Shown: in pieces, positions 1 through 9,901 of the stretch
Position numbering within the stretch: the stretch's first letter is position 1
Layout: each line of letters begins with the position of its first letter
From: Apium graveolens
Taxonomy: Eukaryota > Streptophyta > Magnoliopsida > Apiales > Apiaceae
Reading direction: 5' to 3'
Assembly (NCBI RefSeq): GCF_009905375.1
Contig: NW_027417471.1
Location: forward strand, 91,392 to 155,391
Length of the DNA: 64,000 nucleotides
The notes under the pieces: generated by a model
The model's database searches: none
Told to the model about the DNA's origin: nothing
The model's input: the letters and a program-made list of their open reading frames with translations, nothing else
Position numbers and translations under genes: made by a program

Positions 1-1358
1 AGTGTCGTCCTTCTATAGCCACATCACAATCGGGACAAACTTTGGTAACAATAACTTTCTCTTGATCTGCTACCTCTATAATCAAATTAGGTTTCAGAGG
101 GTACGCAACACAATTTAACTTATCAAGAATACTTTCAGAGATAAAAGATCTAGTTGCTCCAGAATCCATCAATACTTTTACTTCTACTGAGTTAATAACA
201 AGCATACCTGCTACCACGTCCACATCTTGCACCGCATCTTTCATTGTCATATTAAAGGTTCTAGCTCTGGGTTGAGCTGATGGTGCTGGGAGAGATGGCG
301 GTCCAACAATCCTAAGAACATTGGCCTTCTGAACAGGCTCTTTACAATTCCTGGCCATATGACCCACCTTTTCGCACTTGAAATAAGCCAAGTCAGGCTT
401 CCTTGCTCCACTTGGGCATTCTGAAGAATAATTCCCTTTCTGGTTGCACTTGAAACATGTCACATCCAACCTATTACACCTTCCCGGGTGTCTCTTTCCA
501 TAATTCCTGCATTCTTGAATCTGAGGTCTGTTATCCTTCCCCGGCTGTCCTGCTTTCTGGAAACGGTTCTTCTGAGCTCCATTACCGGGTTTAAACTTCT
601 GAAACTTTTGGTTCTGACCTCCACCATTCTTTCCAAACTTTCCTCTAAACTTTGAACTCCCTTGCTCTTGCTCCGAGCTTTCAAATTTCCTTTTTCTCCC
701 TTCATTTTCTCTCCTCGCAGCTTCACGCTCACCTTCCATTATCATTGCCTTCTGTACCAAGGCAACATAATTCTTGATCTCCAACAACGCTACTTGACTC
801 CTAATCCATGGCTTAAGTCCCTATTGGAACCTCTTAGCCTTCTTTGCCTTTGTGTTCACATACTCAGGTACGAATCTAGACAGCTCCGAAAATTTCACTT
901 CATACTCCGCTACCGACATATCCTCTTGCCTAAGGTCCAGAAATTTCATCTCCAACTGATCTTGCATATAGCTCGACAAATACTTCTCCAGAAACATCTC
1001 AGTGAACTTCTCCCATGTTAAGTCCTTACCTTCCAACAATGCCTTCGAAAATTCCCACCAGAAACTTGCTTCATCTTTAAGGTAATACCTTGCATACTGA
1101 GCTTTCTTGTCGTCTTTAACTTCTGCTAACTCAAAAGCTTTTTCCATTTCTCTTAACCATGACTGAGCTTTAATCGGGTCTGGAAAACCTAAGAATTCCG
1201 GGGGAATGGACAGATTGAAAATGTTTGAAGTTTCCAACTTTAGGGGCCATAGGTTGTTGCAAAAGCTGAGCAAGTCTGCTCATCATGGTGGTTTCTGGGT
1301 TTACTTCTGGGTCTTGGGTTGGAATTTCTTCTTCTTGGTGATCTGGTGAGTTGGCCAT
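1..1358 (-). pseudogene. gag-pr: Tekay-type gag-protease, broken
   Basis: Structural Gag followed by the start of the aspartic protease. It starts at ATG 1358 (MANSPDHQEEE). A frameshift near 1208 separates the N-terminal frame from the retrotransposon-gag core (W-L-R-E-M-E-K, F-W-W-E-F). A TAG at 821-823 interrupts the core after R-F-Q where a Q codon is expected. The same frame then continues through a basic Gly/Lys/Gln-rich stretch to two zinc knuckles. The first (CFKCNQKGNYSSEC) has Asn where His is expected. The second has lost its first Cys (Y-F-K-C...H...C). Protease motif D-S-G-A-T-R-S lies at about 150-175. The window edge truncates the rest. It cannot make a full-length Gag as read. 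Confidence 0.85.
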
Positions 1359-2599
1359 TTCTTACAAACCTGATTGAGCAATTATTTAGCAATACGATAG
1401 CGTGGCATATATAACAACATTTTACTATAAAATATCTTTAGTGGGTTTTAAGCTTTACCCAATTTTGCACTCCTATTACTACATAATTCTCATATCAGTG
1501 TTGTTTTATCATGGCACATGATAGGGTATTACGAATTTTAAACATGGTTGTACGGAAACATGATATTTAGAACAGTTTATGAAATGTTTAGGGTGCACAA
1601 TGGAAAATAAGATAATAGATTTATTTAAACAAAGGGTACATAAAGAAAAGTCTGGCTATCACAAATTCTGAAATAAGGTACAATAATATAGCAGGGTTAA
1701 ACAGAGGAAAAACTGGAAAATATCCCCATATCTACCCTAACTTCTAACAACTACTGCTACAATGATCCGAAATACAACATAATAAATGAAAAAGGGATCC
1801 CGACATTTGACCAAGTATCCCAAAGCCTATTGACGATGAAAAACCACAACTACGGGCTTAACCAACAGTCCCGTCTAGTCATCCAGAATCTCTCTCAACA
1901 CAACCAACATCCAGCGAATAATCTTATATAGCCTCCGGGCCTCCGCATCTGCATCACTAGTGGATGGTCCCTCATCCAATCTCCTCCGGGCAACCTGTTC
2001 CACCAACTGAATCCTAGCTCTCAACTCCTCCATCACTACTAAGGTCTTCTGCCTAGAGTCTCAAATCAACCTATCCACCAAAGCTCCCAACTCAGGAATA
2101 TGGGAGTAAACAAAGTCTCGGTCCTGGGCTAACTTGCCACCAACACTAACAGGTACAGTCTTAGGCATCTCAGACTCTGGCTCAGGGGCAGGGGTCTCTG
2201 AATCTGCCCTCAAGGGTGAAATCTGCATAGGGATCTCACTACTCTCAGAAGGTTCCTCCTCTGGGTCTGAACTAACATACACAAGCTCCTCTCGAGAGGG
2301 TGGAATGGGGTCCACTGGGGTACCGGTCAAACTAATCTCTGAATCTGAGTCACTACCACTACTGGGATCCTGAGAGAAAACACAAAACAGCAACCAAGAA
2401 ACAAAGTTACGGTTAAATAAAGCTTCCAGCTAACTCACACCCCAACTCTAGTTTCCACTTCACTATTACACACTTTCCTTAAACTATACCTAATAGTCTA
2501 ACTCAACTTTATATGAGTCGAACTCTCTCGCGATATGCATATATATACCCAAAATACCCTTTTTTTATTCCTAACTTGTCTCAGGGACTAGATCCTGTA
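1359..2599 (-). other. Tekay leader between PBS and gag
   Basis: About 1.24 kb of untranslated leader. Its right part carries a degraded leader ORF (separate entry). The remaining stretch, 1359-1874, is AT-rich with no frame I can support. A splice-acceptor-like tract (pyrimidine-rich, ending CTCTCAG) lies at about 2374-2392 on the minus strand. A long leader is usual for this lineage. Confidence 0.6.
1875..2373 (-). pseudogene. Leader ORF of unknown function, acidic/Ser-rich, one nonsense codon
   Basis: The frame opens at a strong 3' splice-site-like sequence (TTTTCTCTCAG) and reads D-P-S-S-G-S-D-S-D-S-E. It is first acidic, Ser- and Pro-rich, then turns into a helix-like stretch with L-R-A-R-I-Q-L-V-E-Q-V-A-R-R-R-L, ending in L-D-D and a TAG at 1875-1877. 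One TGA at 2061-2063 interrupts it where CGA (Arg) would keep the frame open, a CpG-type transition. The composition changes in a protein-like way and the frame resumes past the stop, so it looks like a decayed gene and not chance. No family recognised. It may be the second exon of the ORF starting at 2964: the phase fits a GTAAAG donor after Q-R-I there. Splicing is inferred, not shown. Confidence 0.45.
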
Positions 2600-2611
2600 G
2601 CTCTGATACCA
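2600..2611 (-). promoter_or_regulatory. Primer binding site, initiator-Met tRNA type
   Basis: Minus-strand TGGTATCAGAGC, the usual complement of the plant iMet-tRNA 3' end. It lies three bases from the LTR end (...GTGTCACA). Confidence 0.9.
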
Positions 2612-2694
2612 ACTTGTGACACCCTCAATCTCGGGGTTAGGAAATGAGGACCCACACACCTTTAATCTAATAATTAAATAAGCATAAACCCCGA

Positions 2695-2964
2695 TTAACT
2701 ACTAACAGGATCAAACAGGATAAAGTATGAGACAAGATTACAACTACCAATCATAAAATATAACTTACAACCCCAAAATAATATTAAATAAACATAATCG
2801 ATTCCGGCTTGGAACCGACAGATAACCCATTGTATCTTTACAATTCTCTGGCTAAGCGATTGCTCACTCAGAAATACCACTACCTGCTCTGGCAACCGGA
2901 AGTCCTCAACACGATAGGGACCACCAGGTACGCTCTTACGAGCAGTGCGCCTAAGCCTGGCCAT
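2695..2964 (-). CDS. LTR-encoded ORF with a histone H3 tail-like N terminus
   Basis: Starts at ATG 2964 in good plant context (AAGATGGCC) and would encode 89 aa if unspliced. The N terminus is MARLRRTARKSVPGG. After removal of Met, T-A-R-K-S falls on positions 6-10, exactly as in the H3 tail, with A1, R2 and G13 also matching. The middle (Y-R-V-E-D-F-R-L-P-E-Q) is soluble in character; the tail after about residue 42 turns hydrophobic and looks like read-through into non-coding sequence. Donor-like GTAAAG and GTAAGT sites lie near 2832 and 2774. The former joins in phase with the leader ORF whose acceptor is at 2374, which would remove the LTR end and the PBS. Reality as a gene is unproven; the H3 resemblance is seen directly. 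Confidence 0.4.
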   Translation of the reverse strand: MARLRRTARKSVPGGPYRVEDFRLPEQVVVFLSEQSLSQRIVKIQWVICRFQAGIDYVYLILFWGCKLYFMIGSCNLVSYFILFDPVSS

Positions 2965-3540
2965 CTTCTTGCTTAACTGCCATGGTTAGATTAAAATAAA
3001 ACATATGAGTCTAAAACTCAACAAGTAACTATAAAGCAGTTCTATGATATGAAATCCATAATATACTTTACCAATCTCAGGGCATTCTACTTTATTTGTT
3101 CTAGGTGGCAGATTTCCATCTTTTAGGTTAAGGAAGGGTTATGAAGGAAAAAAATATGGGGCTTTCAAGGAACAAGGCTCAAAGCAGGGTGAAAGCCGAC
3201 ATTCATCACAAATCATTAAAGGATCAGAACAGATCTTTCAGAAAGGAAAGCAACAGTATTTCACTATATGAAACCAATTATATGATCAACAGATTAAGAT
3301 CAGGGTTCACGAGCTTTAAGCTTCACAATATCACAATCAACTCTTTTCAAAGCGATTAAACCATTTTTCATTTTCAAGAATCAATTACTGAACAGGATGT
3401 TTCAGTTCCATTTTAAATAATCAATATAGAACCCTTGATTGGATCACTTTATCTTTCCATTTCATTATAATACGGGTGATCAGCCCGTACCGACCTCCAT
3501 CCGGTCTTTAAGGTACCAATCGGCATAATTTTAGCCTTAA

Positions 3541-3601
3541 ATTGGACTAGCCCCGCTAGCCTCTTACCTTGACTAGACTAGTCCCACTAGCCTCTTACGT
3601 C
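3541..3601. repeat. Imperfect direct repeat of about 32 bp inside the Tekay LTR
   Basis: Two adjacent copies of a GACTAG(T/C)CCC(G/A)CTAGCCTCTTAC-type unit. Each copy contains CTAG palindromes. Confidence 0.55.
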
Positions 3602-5639
3602 CTAATCCAATCCATCAGGAATTCGTTTGGAAAACCTTGAGTTGGAAAAAGTAGGTTTTTTCTAAATTCATTTTATCATTACCAAGAATATTAAATCATT
3701 CAGACTCTTTCGAGTTGAAACTCATTTTTTAGTCAAATTTCAAGAAAACAAAGTTAAGGAAGTGATTCAAAGACAAGCAAGGAACAACTCTAAGGATTCT
3801 GAATCAGGGATAACAAGGTACTTAAATCAGAAGGATCAATATTCGTTTCAAGGATCCATAGGGTGATCAAGAAATAAGGTATCATTAAAAAGGGTTCGTA
3901 AAGGTAATAATAGGGTTCAATACAATTCATGGCTTAACAAATAACTTGAACAGAAAGGACAGGTTACCAAAGGGTTGAATCAGTAAGCTTATCAATAACA
4001 GTTTATCAAGATCAAAAACAGGGTATCTCAAATCATTAACAGTTCCATACTCTACATGGCATGAACAATAACCTCTCTATAACTATTCTCACAAGTAATG
4101 AGAGTTACTTGCCTGAATTCGCTTTCCTGAAGGTTGAACTACTGCCACCTAGTATACCCTTTCCTTTCCTAGCCTGAATGCCCTCACGCTCCGAATCAAC
4201 AATAAAACCAAAATCTTAATCAGTTTCTCAACTCTCGTTCCCGGAATGATTATTCAATACGATAGCTCGATTATAACCTTGACTCGAATATACGAGTATA
4301 GCTTATACACATAAGCACATAGCACATCACACGTCATATACTTTACTCTTAACCTTTACACCTTTATATACTAGAAATTTGACTTATAAACATCCTTATC
4401 TCAACTCGAAGTCAAATCATACTTTATATTAGTACACATAGCTCTTTCTACTTGAAATTCTTATACGAATAAACAAACGACAAAACTTACAATAACGACC
4501 CTAAAGTCATCTTTAAACCAACACGACAACTATAGTTAACACAAATCAATCATCCCCTTTCTTTTATACTTTAATTCGACCCAAACATAGCAAATCAAGC
4601 AAAATCTTACATAAAATCCTTAACTAATCTTCATGATCCATTCAAGCACTTAAATTAGAATTTGACCCTTTTAACTACTATAAATCATTCGGCCTTCCTA
4701 AAAACATCTCACAAATTTAAGCAAATTTTCATACCAAATCCATGTAACATATAATTGATCAAACATTCACTTAATCCGACTTAATATTCTCATAAAAACA
4801 ACTATATTATTTGAATTTTCAAGAACAATCGACATGCATTTCAATTTTTAATCTCATACATAGCATGCAAGCATCGTTCCATGGTTTAATCCTAAATTCT
4901 AATGAATTCAAGCAAGAACAACACACCAATTTAATTCTTCTTTCTTTATCAATAAAATTCGAACCAAGGCAACTTATAATCTCATATTTATATTCGAATT
5001 TCTTCTTCTTAATCCCATTAAACACTCCATTCAATTTATCACTTCCAAACAATCATCACACAATCATATTTATCAACTATAATTAATTCCTTCTTAATAA
5101 ACCAAAGCCTTATGCGGCTTTTACATCAAATAAACACATGCATGGTCTAATTTAGCTTTAAATACATCTAGTCATTCAAATCAAATCATAATTTATAGAC
5201 TTAATATTCAACAACTCATTCTTATCAAGCAATTATCAACTTAACTTTTGAAAATCAAAATCCTTTTTGAAATTCAAACAAACCAAGCATGCAAACACCA
5301 AAAATCAAGTTTTGTGGAATTAGAGTTCAGTTTTAACATCACAACTCACCACCGGTTCACCGGATTTTATCACCAGTGGTGGTGGTTTCTCGGTGGTGCC
5401 TCATTTCGAGGTTTTCAACCTTGAGACCTCCGATTAATGCACACATAAGGCACATGCAAGACTCATTTAGCTTTAAGAATCATTTTTCAATCATAAAATC
5501 ACCTCCCTAAGCATATATTGGAACATATATACATACATATACACGCATCAAAGCATGAACACACACACACACATCGAGCTTGCATGCAAGTGGATATACA
5601 CACATGCACACTCTAATACCTACTTATATATGTTCATCA

Positions 5640-5815
5640 AGAGATTTTGAGAAGGATTGGTGAGATTTATCAAAAGAACAAGTAGTATACCTAGAGAGAA
5701 AAGAGAGCCGAGAGAGAGTAGCCGAGAGAGAGAGTGAGGAAGAAAGAGAGAAAAGAGAGAATGGTGTGCACGGGAGAAATAAAGAAAAGGAAGGGGGAGG
5801 ATGAGTTTATAAATA
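5640..5815 (-). promoter_or_regulatory. LTR promoter: TATA box and CT-rich initiator region
   Basis: Minus strand shows TATTTATAAA at 5806-5815, then about 100 bases rich in CTCTCT ending in CTCTCTAG followed by GTATAC, which could be a 5' splice site. This is the expected U3/R layout, so transcription would start near 5780. Confidence 0.6.
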
Positions 5816-6385
5816 ATAAGGACAAGGGCAATTTAGTACTTCTCTAATTCCCTTTTTAAATTGATTTTCCTTTCTCTTTTTACTCTCATAGAATATTGGT
5901 GGAATAATAAATATATCTCTCTCAGAAAGTTGAAAATTATAGAGATTGACAATTTTAAAATGTAGATCTCGAAATTAGCTTTCTAACCATTACTCATAAT
6001 AAGATTTTGAGCATACGGTTGATTTTATATGATTTTCACAAGTTCGCTTTAATAATAACATTTTTCCACATAAAAATCAATTTAAAATGCAATGACCACC
6101 AAATAAATCCGTTCATAATTTTTAGAAAGTCTCTAGGACTATTTCGAAGATAACAGAACAATTCTCATGCCTTTATCTTACTCTGATAATTTTATAAAAA
6201 AGGCACGAAGGTTAAATAAACCTTTATTTAAATCAAATAATTCCCTTAAATCCATAAAAATTTCAACAGATCACGTAATCATGCATACAGACAAGTAAGC
6301 ACACATAAGAACACATCTCTACTCATGTCTGATCATAGAAATTTATCCTTCTTTAATATTATTCCTTTTTACGCGTTCCGGTCAC

Positions 6386-6562
6386 GTTCTACCTGACGGC
6401 CCGACGCTCAGCATTTTGATTACGCTTCTCGATATCGATCGACACGTCACTAGGATGAAATACTTTACTTAAACATTTCATTTCACATAATAACACATAC
6501 TTCACATTTTAAATATCTTAACCCCTTTTTAGGACGGGTTCCATTCTACCTGACGGCCCGAC
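6386..6562. repeat. Duplicated CTACCTGACGGCCCGAC motif near the LTR 5' end
   Basis: The same 17-base core occurs at about 6390-6406 and 6546-6562, upstream of the TATA box in transcription order. It is GC-rich in an AT-rich LTR, so it is a candidate cis-element. Confidence 0.6.
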
Positions 6563-6735
6563 AACACAGCTTATCTCCTAAGTTGACTCTTTAAATTGGA
6601 ACACTTCTATTTACGCTCCTAGATTCTAATATACAGTAAAGACAATTAATCAACACTTAATCACATAATTATAATCACTTCACATAAATCTCACTTTATT
6701 CACTTAATTATATCGCAAAATTCTCAGTCGTCACA

Positions 6736-9700
6736 GATTGTAACCCGAATATCCATCCAGAAGAGAATAATACTCATGACCGGCCAACCTGTCGAGCATC
6801 TGATCAATGAAGGGCAAAGGAAAGTGATCCTTCCTAGTGGATTTGTTTAGCTTCCTATAGTCCATGAAAAATCTCCACCCTGTGATTGTCCTTGTAAGAA
6901 TAAGCTCATTCTTCTCATTTGCTACCACAGTAATTCCAACTTTCTTTGGCACACATTGAACCGGGCTTACCCATGAATTGTCAGAGATAGGGTAGATGAT
7001 CCCTGCATCTAGCCACTTAAGAATTTCTTTCTTCACTACTTCCTTCATGATAGGATTAAGTCTTCTTTGCTGCTCGACTATAGGTTTTCTACCTTCCTCT
7101 AGCAGAATTTTATGCATATAGTAAGAAGGGCTGATTCCCTTGATATCTGCTATAGTCCATCTGATTGCTGAGTTGAACTCTCTCAAAATCCTCAAAAGCT
7201 TTTCCTCATCACTACCTGAAAGGTCAGATGCAATAATAACAGGTAGAGTAGATGTATCACCTAAAAATGCATACCTCAAATGTTCATGTAAAGGCTTAAG
7301 CTCAAGAGTGGGAGCTTCCTCAATAGAAGGCTTGAGGCATTTATGAGCTTTGTTCAATTCCTCCATTCCAAGAGATTCAAAAGGCATATCAATTTTCCTT
7401 TTCCATGAAGAAGCATTCAAATATTGCAATTGTTCTTCCCCTTCATCATCTTCACTATCTGAATTCCCCAATAAGGCTTTTTCTAAGGCATCAGACCTTA
7501 GAAATTGATCAAGTTCCGATGTGACCATCGAATCGACCAACTCTACTTTTAAGCACTCCTCATTATCAGTAGGGAATTTTATAGCATTGAACATATTAAA
7601 AGTGACATCCTGATCCAGAACTCGCATGGTGAGCTCACCCTTCTGCACATCTATCAAGGTTTGGACAATATCCAGGAAAGGTCTTCCCAAGATTATGGGA
7701 ATCTTCTTATCCTCCTCGATATCAAGAATTATGAAATCAACAGAAAAGATGAGTTTATCAACCTTGACCAAGACATCCTCCACAATACCTCGTGGATATG
7801 TAATAGAACGGTCGACCAATTGCAAGGTCATATAAGTAGGTTTGGGAACAGGTAAATCCAACTGCTTGAAAATTGACAAAGGCATCAGATTGATGCTAGC
7901 TCCCAAGTCACATAAGCATATGTCAAAAGACACTTTTCCAATAGTACATGGAATAGTGAAGCTTCCTGGATCTTTAAGCTTCGGAGACAACTTCTGTTGT
8001 AGCACAATACTGCATTCCTCTGTGAGAGCGACTGTCTCTAAATCATCTAGCTTCACCTTCCGAGAGAGAATACCTTTCATAAACTTTGCATAACTAGGCA
8101 TCTGCTCGAGAGCCTCGGCGAAAGGTATGTTGATATGAAGTTTCTTGAACACCTCCAGAAACTTCTCAAATTGATTGTCCAGATTTTTCTTCTGTAGCCG
8201 CTTGGGAAAATGCGGTGGAGGATAGATCTGTTTCTCCCCTGTATTACCCTCAGGTGGAGTTTGCTCAATAGTAGTCTTCCTTGGTTCCACTTCTTTGTCC
8301 TGCTGCACTACTTCTGTCTCAGAATGAACTTCTTCAATCAACTCTTAAGTTTGTTCGGGATTCGCAACCTTTCCAGACCTTGAAGTGATTGCCTTTACCT
8401 GCTCCTTGGCTTCCCTCTTTCCTGGAACTTCAGTGTCACTAGGTAATGTACCAGGATGACGATTTAGCAAGGCATTGGCAATTTGCCCAATTTGATTTTC
8501 CAAGGTCTTGATAGAAACAGCTTGATTCTTGCACATAAGCTTCAACTCCTCTAATTCAGATTTTTCATTGACTTGTTGCAGCTGGAGTTGCTATCTAGGT
8601 GCATACTGTGGTTGCTGAAGACCAGGGGGGTTGTACTATTTAGCTGAATACTGCTGATAAGGTTGTTGAACCGTATTCTAAGCATTGCTCCAACTGAAAT
8701 TAGGATGATTGCGGTTGTTGGGATGACATGTGGCTGGCCCTGGTTACTGCGATCGCTGGAAGTTGCTCACGAACTGAGCTGATTCACTAGAAATTGCACA
8801 CTGATCAGTCTCATGGTCACCATCATAGAGCTCACAGACACTTGCGATTTGATTTACTCTATAAGTAGCCAAAATGTCCACCTTCATCGTCAAAGCTTTA
8901 AGTTGGGCAGCGATAGCAGTAGCTGCGTCCAACTCCAGAATTCCTGCGACTTTCCCTTGAATCAGTCTCTGGGATAGATTCTGGTACTCATTAGCAGCCA
9001 TCAGTTCAATAAGTTCATAAGCTTCATCGTAGCTCTTAGCCCACAAGGCTCCTCCTGATGCTGCATCAAGCATGGGTCTAGAAGTAGCACCCAATCCATT
9101 GTAGAAGCAATTAATAATCATCCAATCAGGCATGCCATGGTGTGGGCACTTCCTTAGCATCTCCTTATATCGATCCCAAGCCTCACACAGAGATTCCCCT
9201 ATTTGCTGAGCAAACTGGGTAAGAGCATTCCTGATTACAGTAGTCGTCGCCATGGGGAAGAATTTAGTGAGAAACTTTTGCGCAAAATCCTCCTAAGTGG
9301 TGATAGATCCTGCTGGTAGAGAGTGTAACCAACACTTAGCCTTGTCCCTCAGAGAGAATGGGAATAGGCGTAGCTTGATAGCGTCTTCAGTCACATCATT
9401 AAATTTGAAAGTGTCGCAGATCTCGATGAAATCCCTGATGTGCATGTTGGGGTCTTCAGTAGGAGAACCCCCAAACTGAACTGAATTATGTATCATCTGA
9501 ATCATGCTTGACTTGATCTCAAAAATATTAGCCCTGATGGCCGGTCTGATGATGCTTGGCTTAATGTAATTAATCTTAGGCTGAGAATAGTCCATCAAAG
9601 CCTTCGGATTTTCTACTTGATCTCCCATCGCTACTACAACTCGTTCTTCGACTTTCTCTTCTTCTTCTACCTTCTTTTTTTCCTCAAAAACTTCCTTACG

Positions 9701-9766
9701 AACTACCACAACTTCTTCCTCGACTTTATCCAGTGTTCTCTTACGAGTACGTGAACGCGTATGCAT
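6736..9766 (-). pseudogene. gag-pol: Athila gag-pol (gag, protease, RT start), several nonsense codons
   Basis: One frame from ATG 9766 holds everything, interrupted by stops at 9293, 8744, 8678, 8636, 8591 and 8345. The N terminus is Lys/Arg- and then Glu/Val-rich. The gag core (D-P-N-M-H-I-R-D-F, L-R-L-F-P-F-S-L-R-D-K-A-K) follows, then CPHHGMPDW, a linker, and an open stretch of over 500 codons (8344-6736). That stretch contains protease D-L-G-A-S-I-N-L-M-P and RT up to Y-S-L-L-D-G-Y-S-G-Y-N. The stop at 9293 replaces an expected Trp (I-T-T-*-E-D-F). The stretch 8580-8750, a Gln/Asn-rich linker, carries four stops in 160 bases. RT lacks its catalytic palm because of the inserted LTR. Not functional. 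Confidence 0.9.
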
Positions 9767-9883
9767 ACACCCTCGCTAGAGTACCTGAAATAGGACAAGG
9801 AAACAGATAAGTAACAATGTCCGAGTCAATGAACTTTAACGAGCACTGATGGAAATCACATAAACTATCAATTAACACTGCAG

Positions 9884-9901
9884 TCCCCGACTTTGGCGCC
9901 A
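9884..9901 (-). promoter_or_regulatory. Primer binding site, Asp-tRNA type
   Basis: Minus-strand TGGCGCCAAAGTCGGGGA resembles the Athila consensus with a few mismatches in the middle. The leader to the gag ATG is only about 115 bases. Confidence 0.8.

Larger units (their letters stand above)
1..6735 (-). mobile_element. Ty3/gypsy Tekay/Del-type chromovirus, left-truncated by window edge
   Basis: One long LTR, an initiator-Met primer binding site, a leader and gag-protease lie in that order on the minus strand; pol and the second LTR fall outside the window. The LTR runs 5' TGTGACGACTGAG to ...GGTGTCACA 3'. Its 5' end interrupts the Athila RT exactly after a G-Y-S-G-Y-N motif, so this element inserted into that one. 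The lineage is inferred from the roughly 4.1 kb LTR, the iMet PBS and the protease context (DSGATRSF); integrase and chromodomain are not visible here. The target duplication would be the five bases after 6735 (gattg), but the other side is off-window. Confidence 0.85.
2615..6735 (-). repeat. Long terminal repeat (5' LTR) of the Tekay-type element
   Basis: About 4.1 kb bounded by TG...CA with inverted ends TGTGAC/GTCACA. It directly abuts the PBS at its left end and Athila RT at its right end. It contains a TATA box at 5806-5815, a CT-rich transcript-start region (5640-5790), a short ORF at 2695-2964, and internal short repeats at 3541-3601 and 6386-6562. The rest (2965-5640 and 5816-6385) is AT-rich sequence with no gene I can support. 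Only one LTR is in the window, so insertion age cannot be read. Confidence 0.85.

Noticed and set aside
460..732. 90-aa minus-strand ORF in the Tekay gag region
   Set aside because: Wrong frame; the zinc-knuckle-bearing gag frame runs through the same bases.
2134..2373. Plus-strand Ser/Gly-rich ORF
   Set aside because: Antisense shadow of the minus-strand leader ORF, which has the splice-site context.
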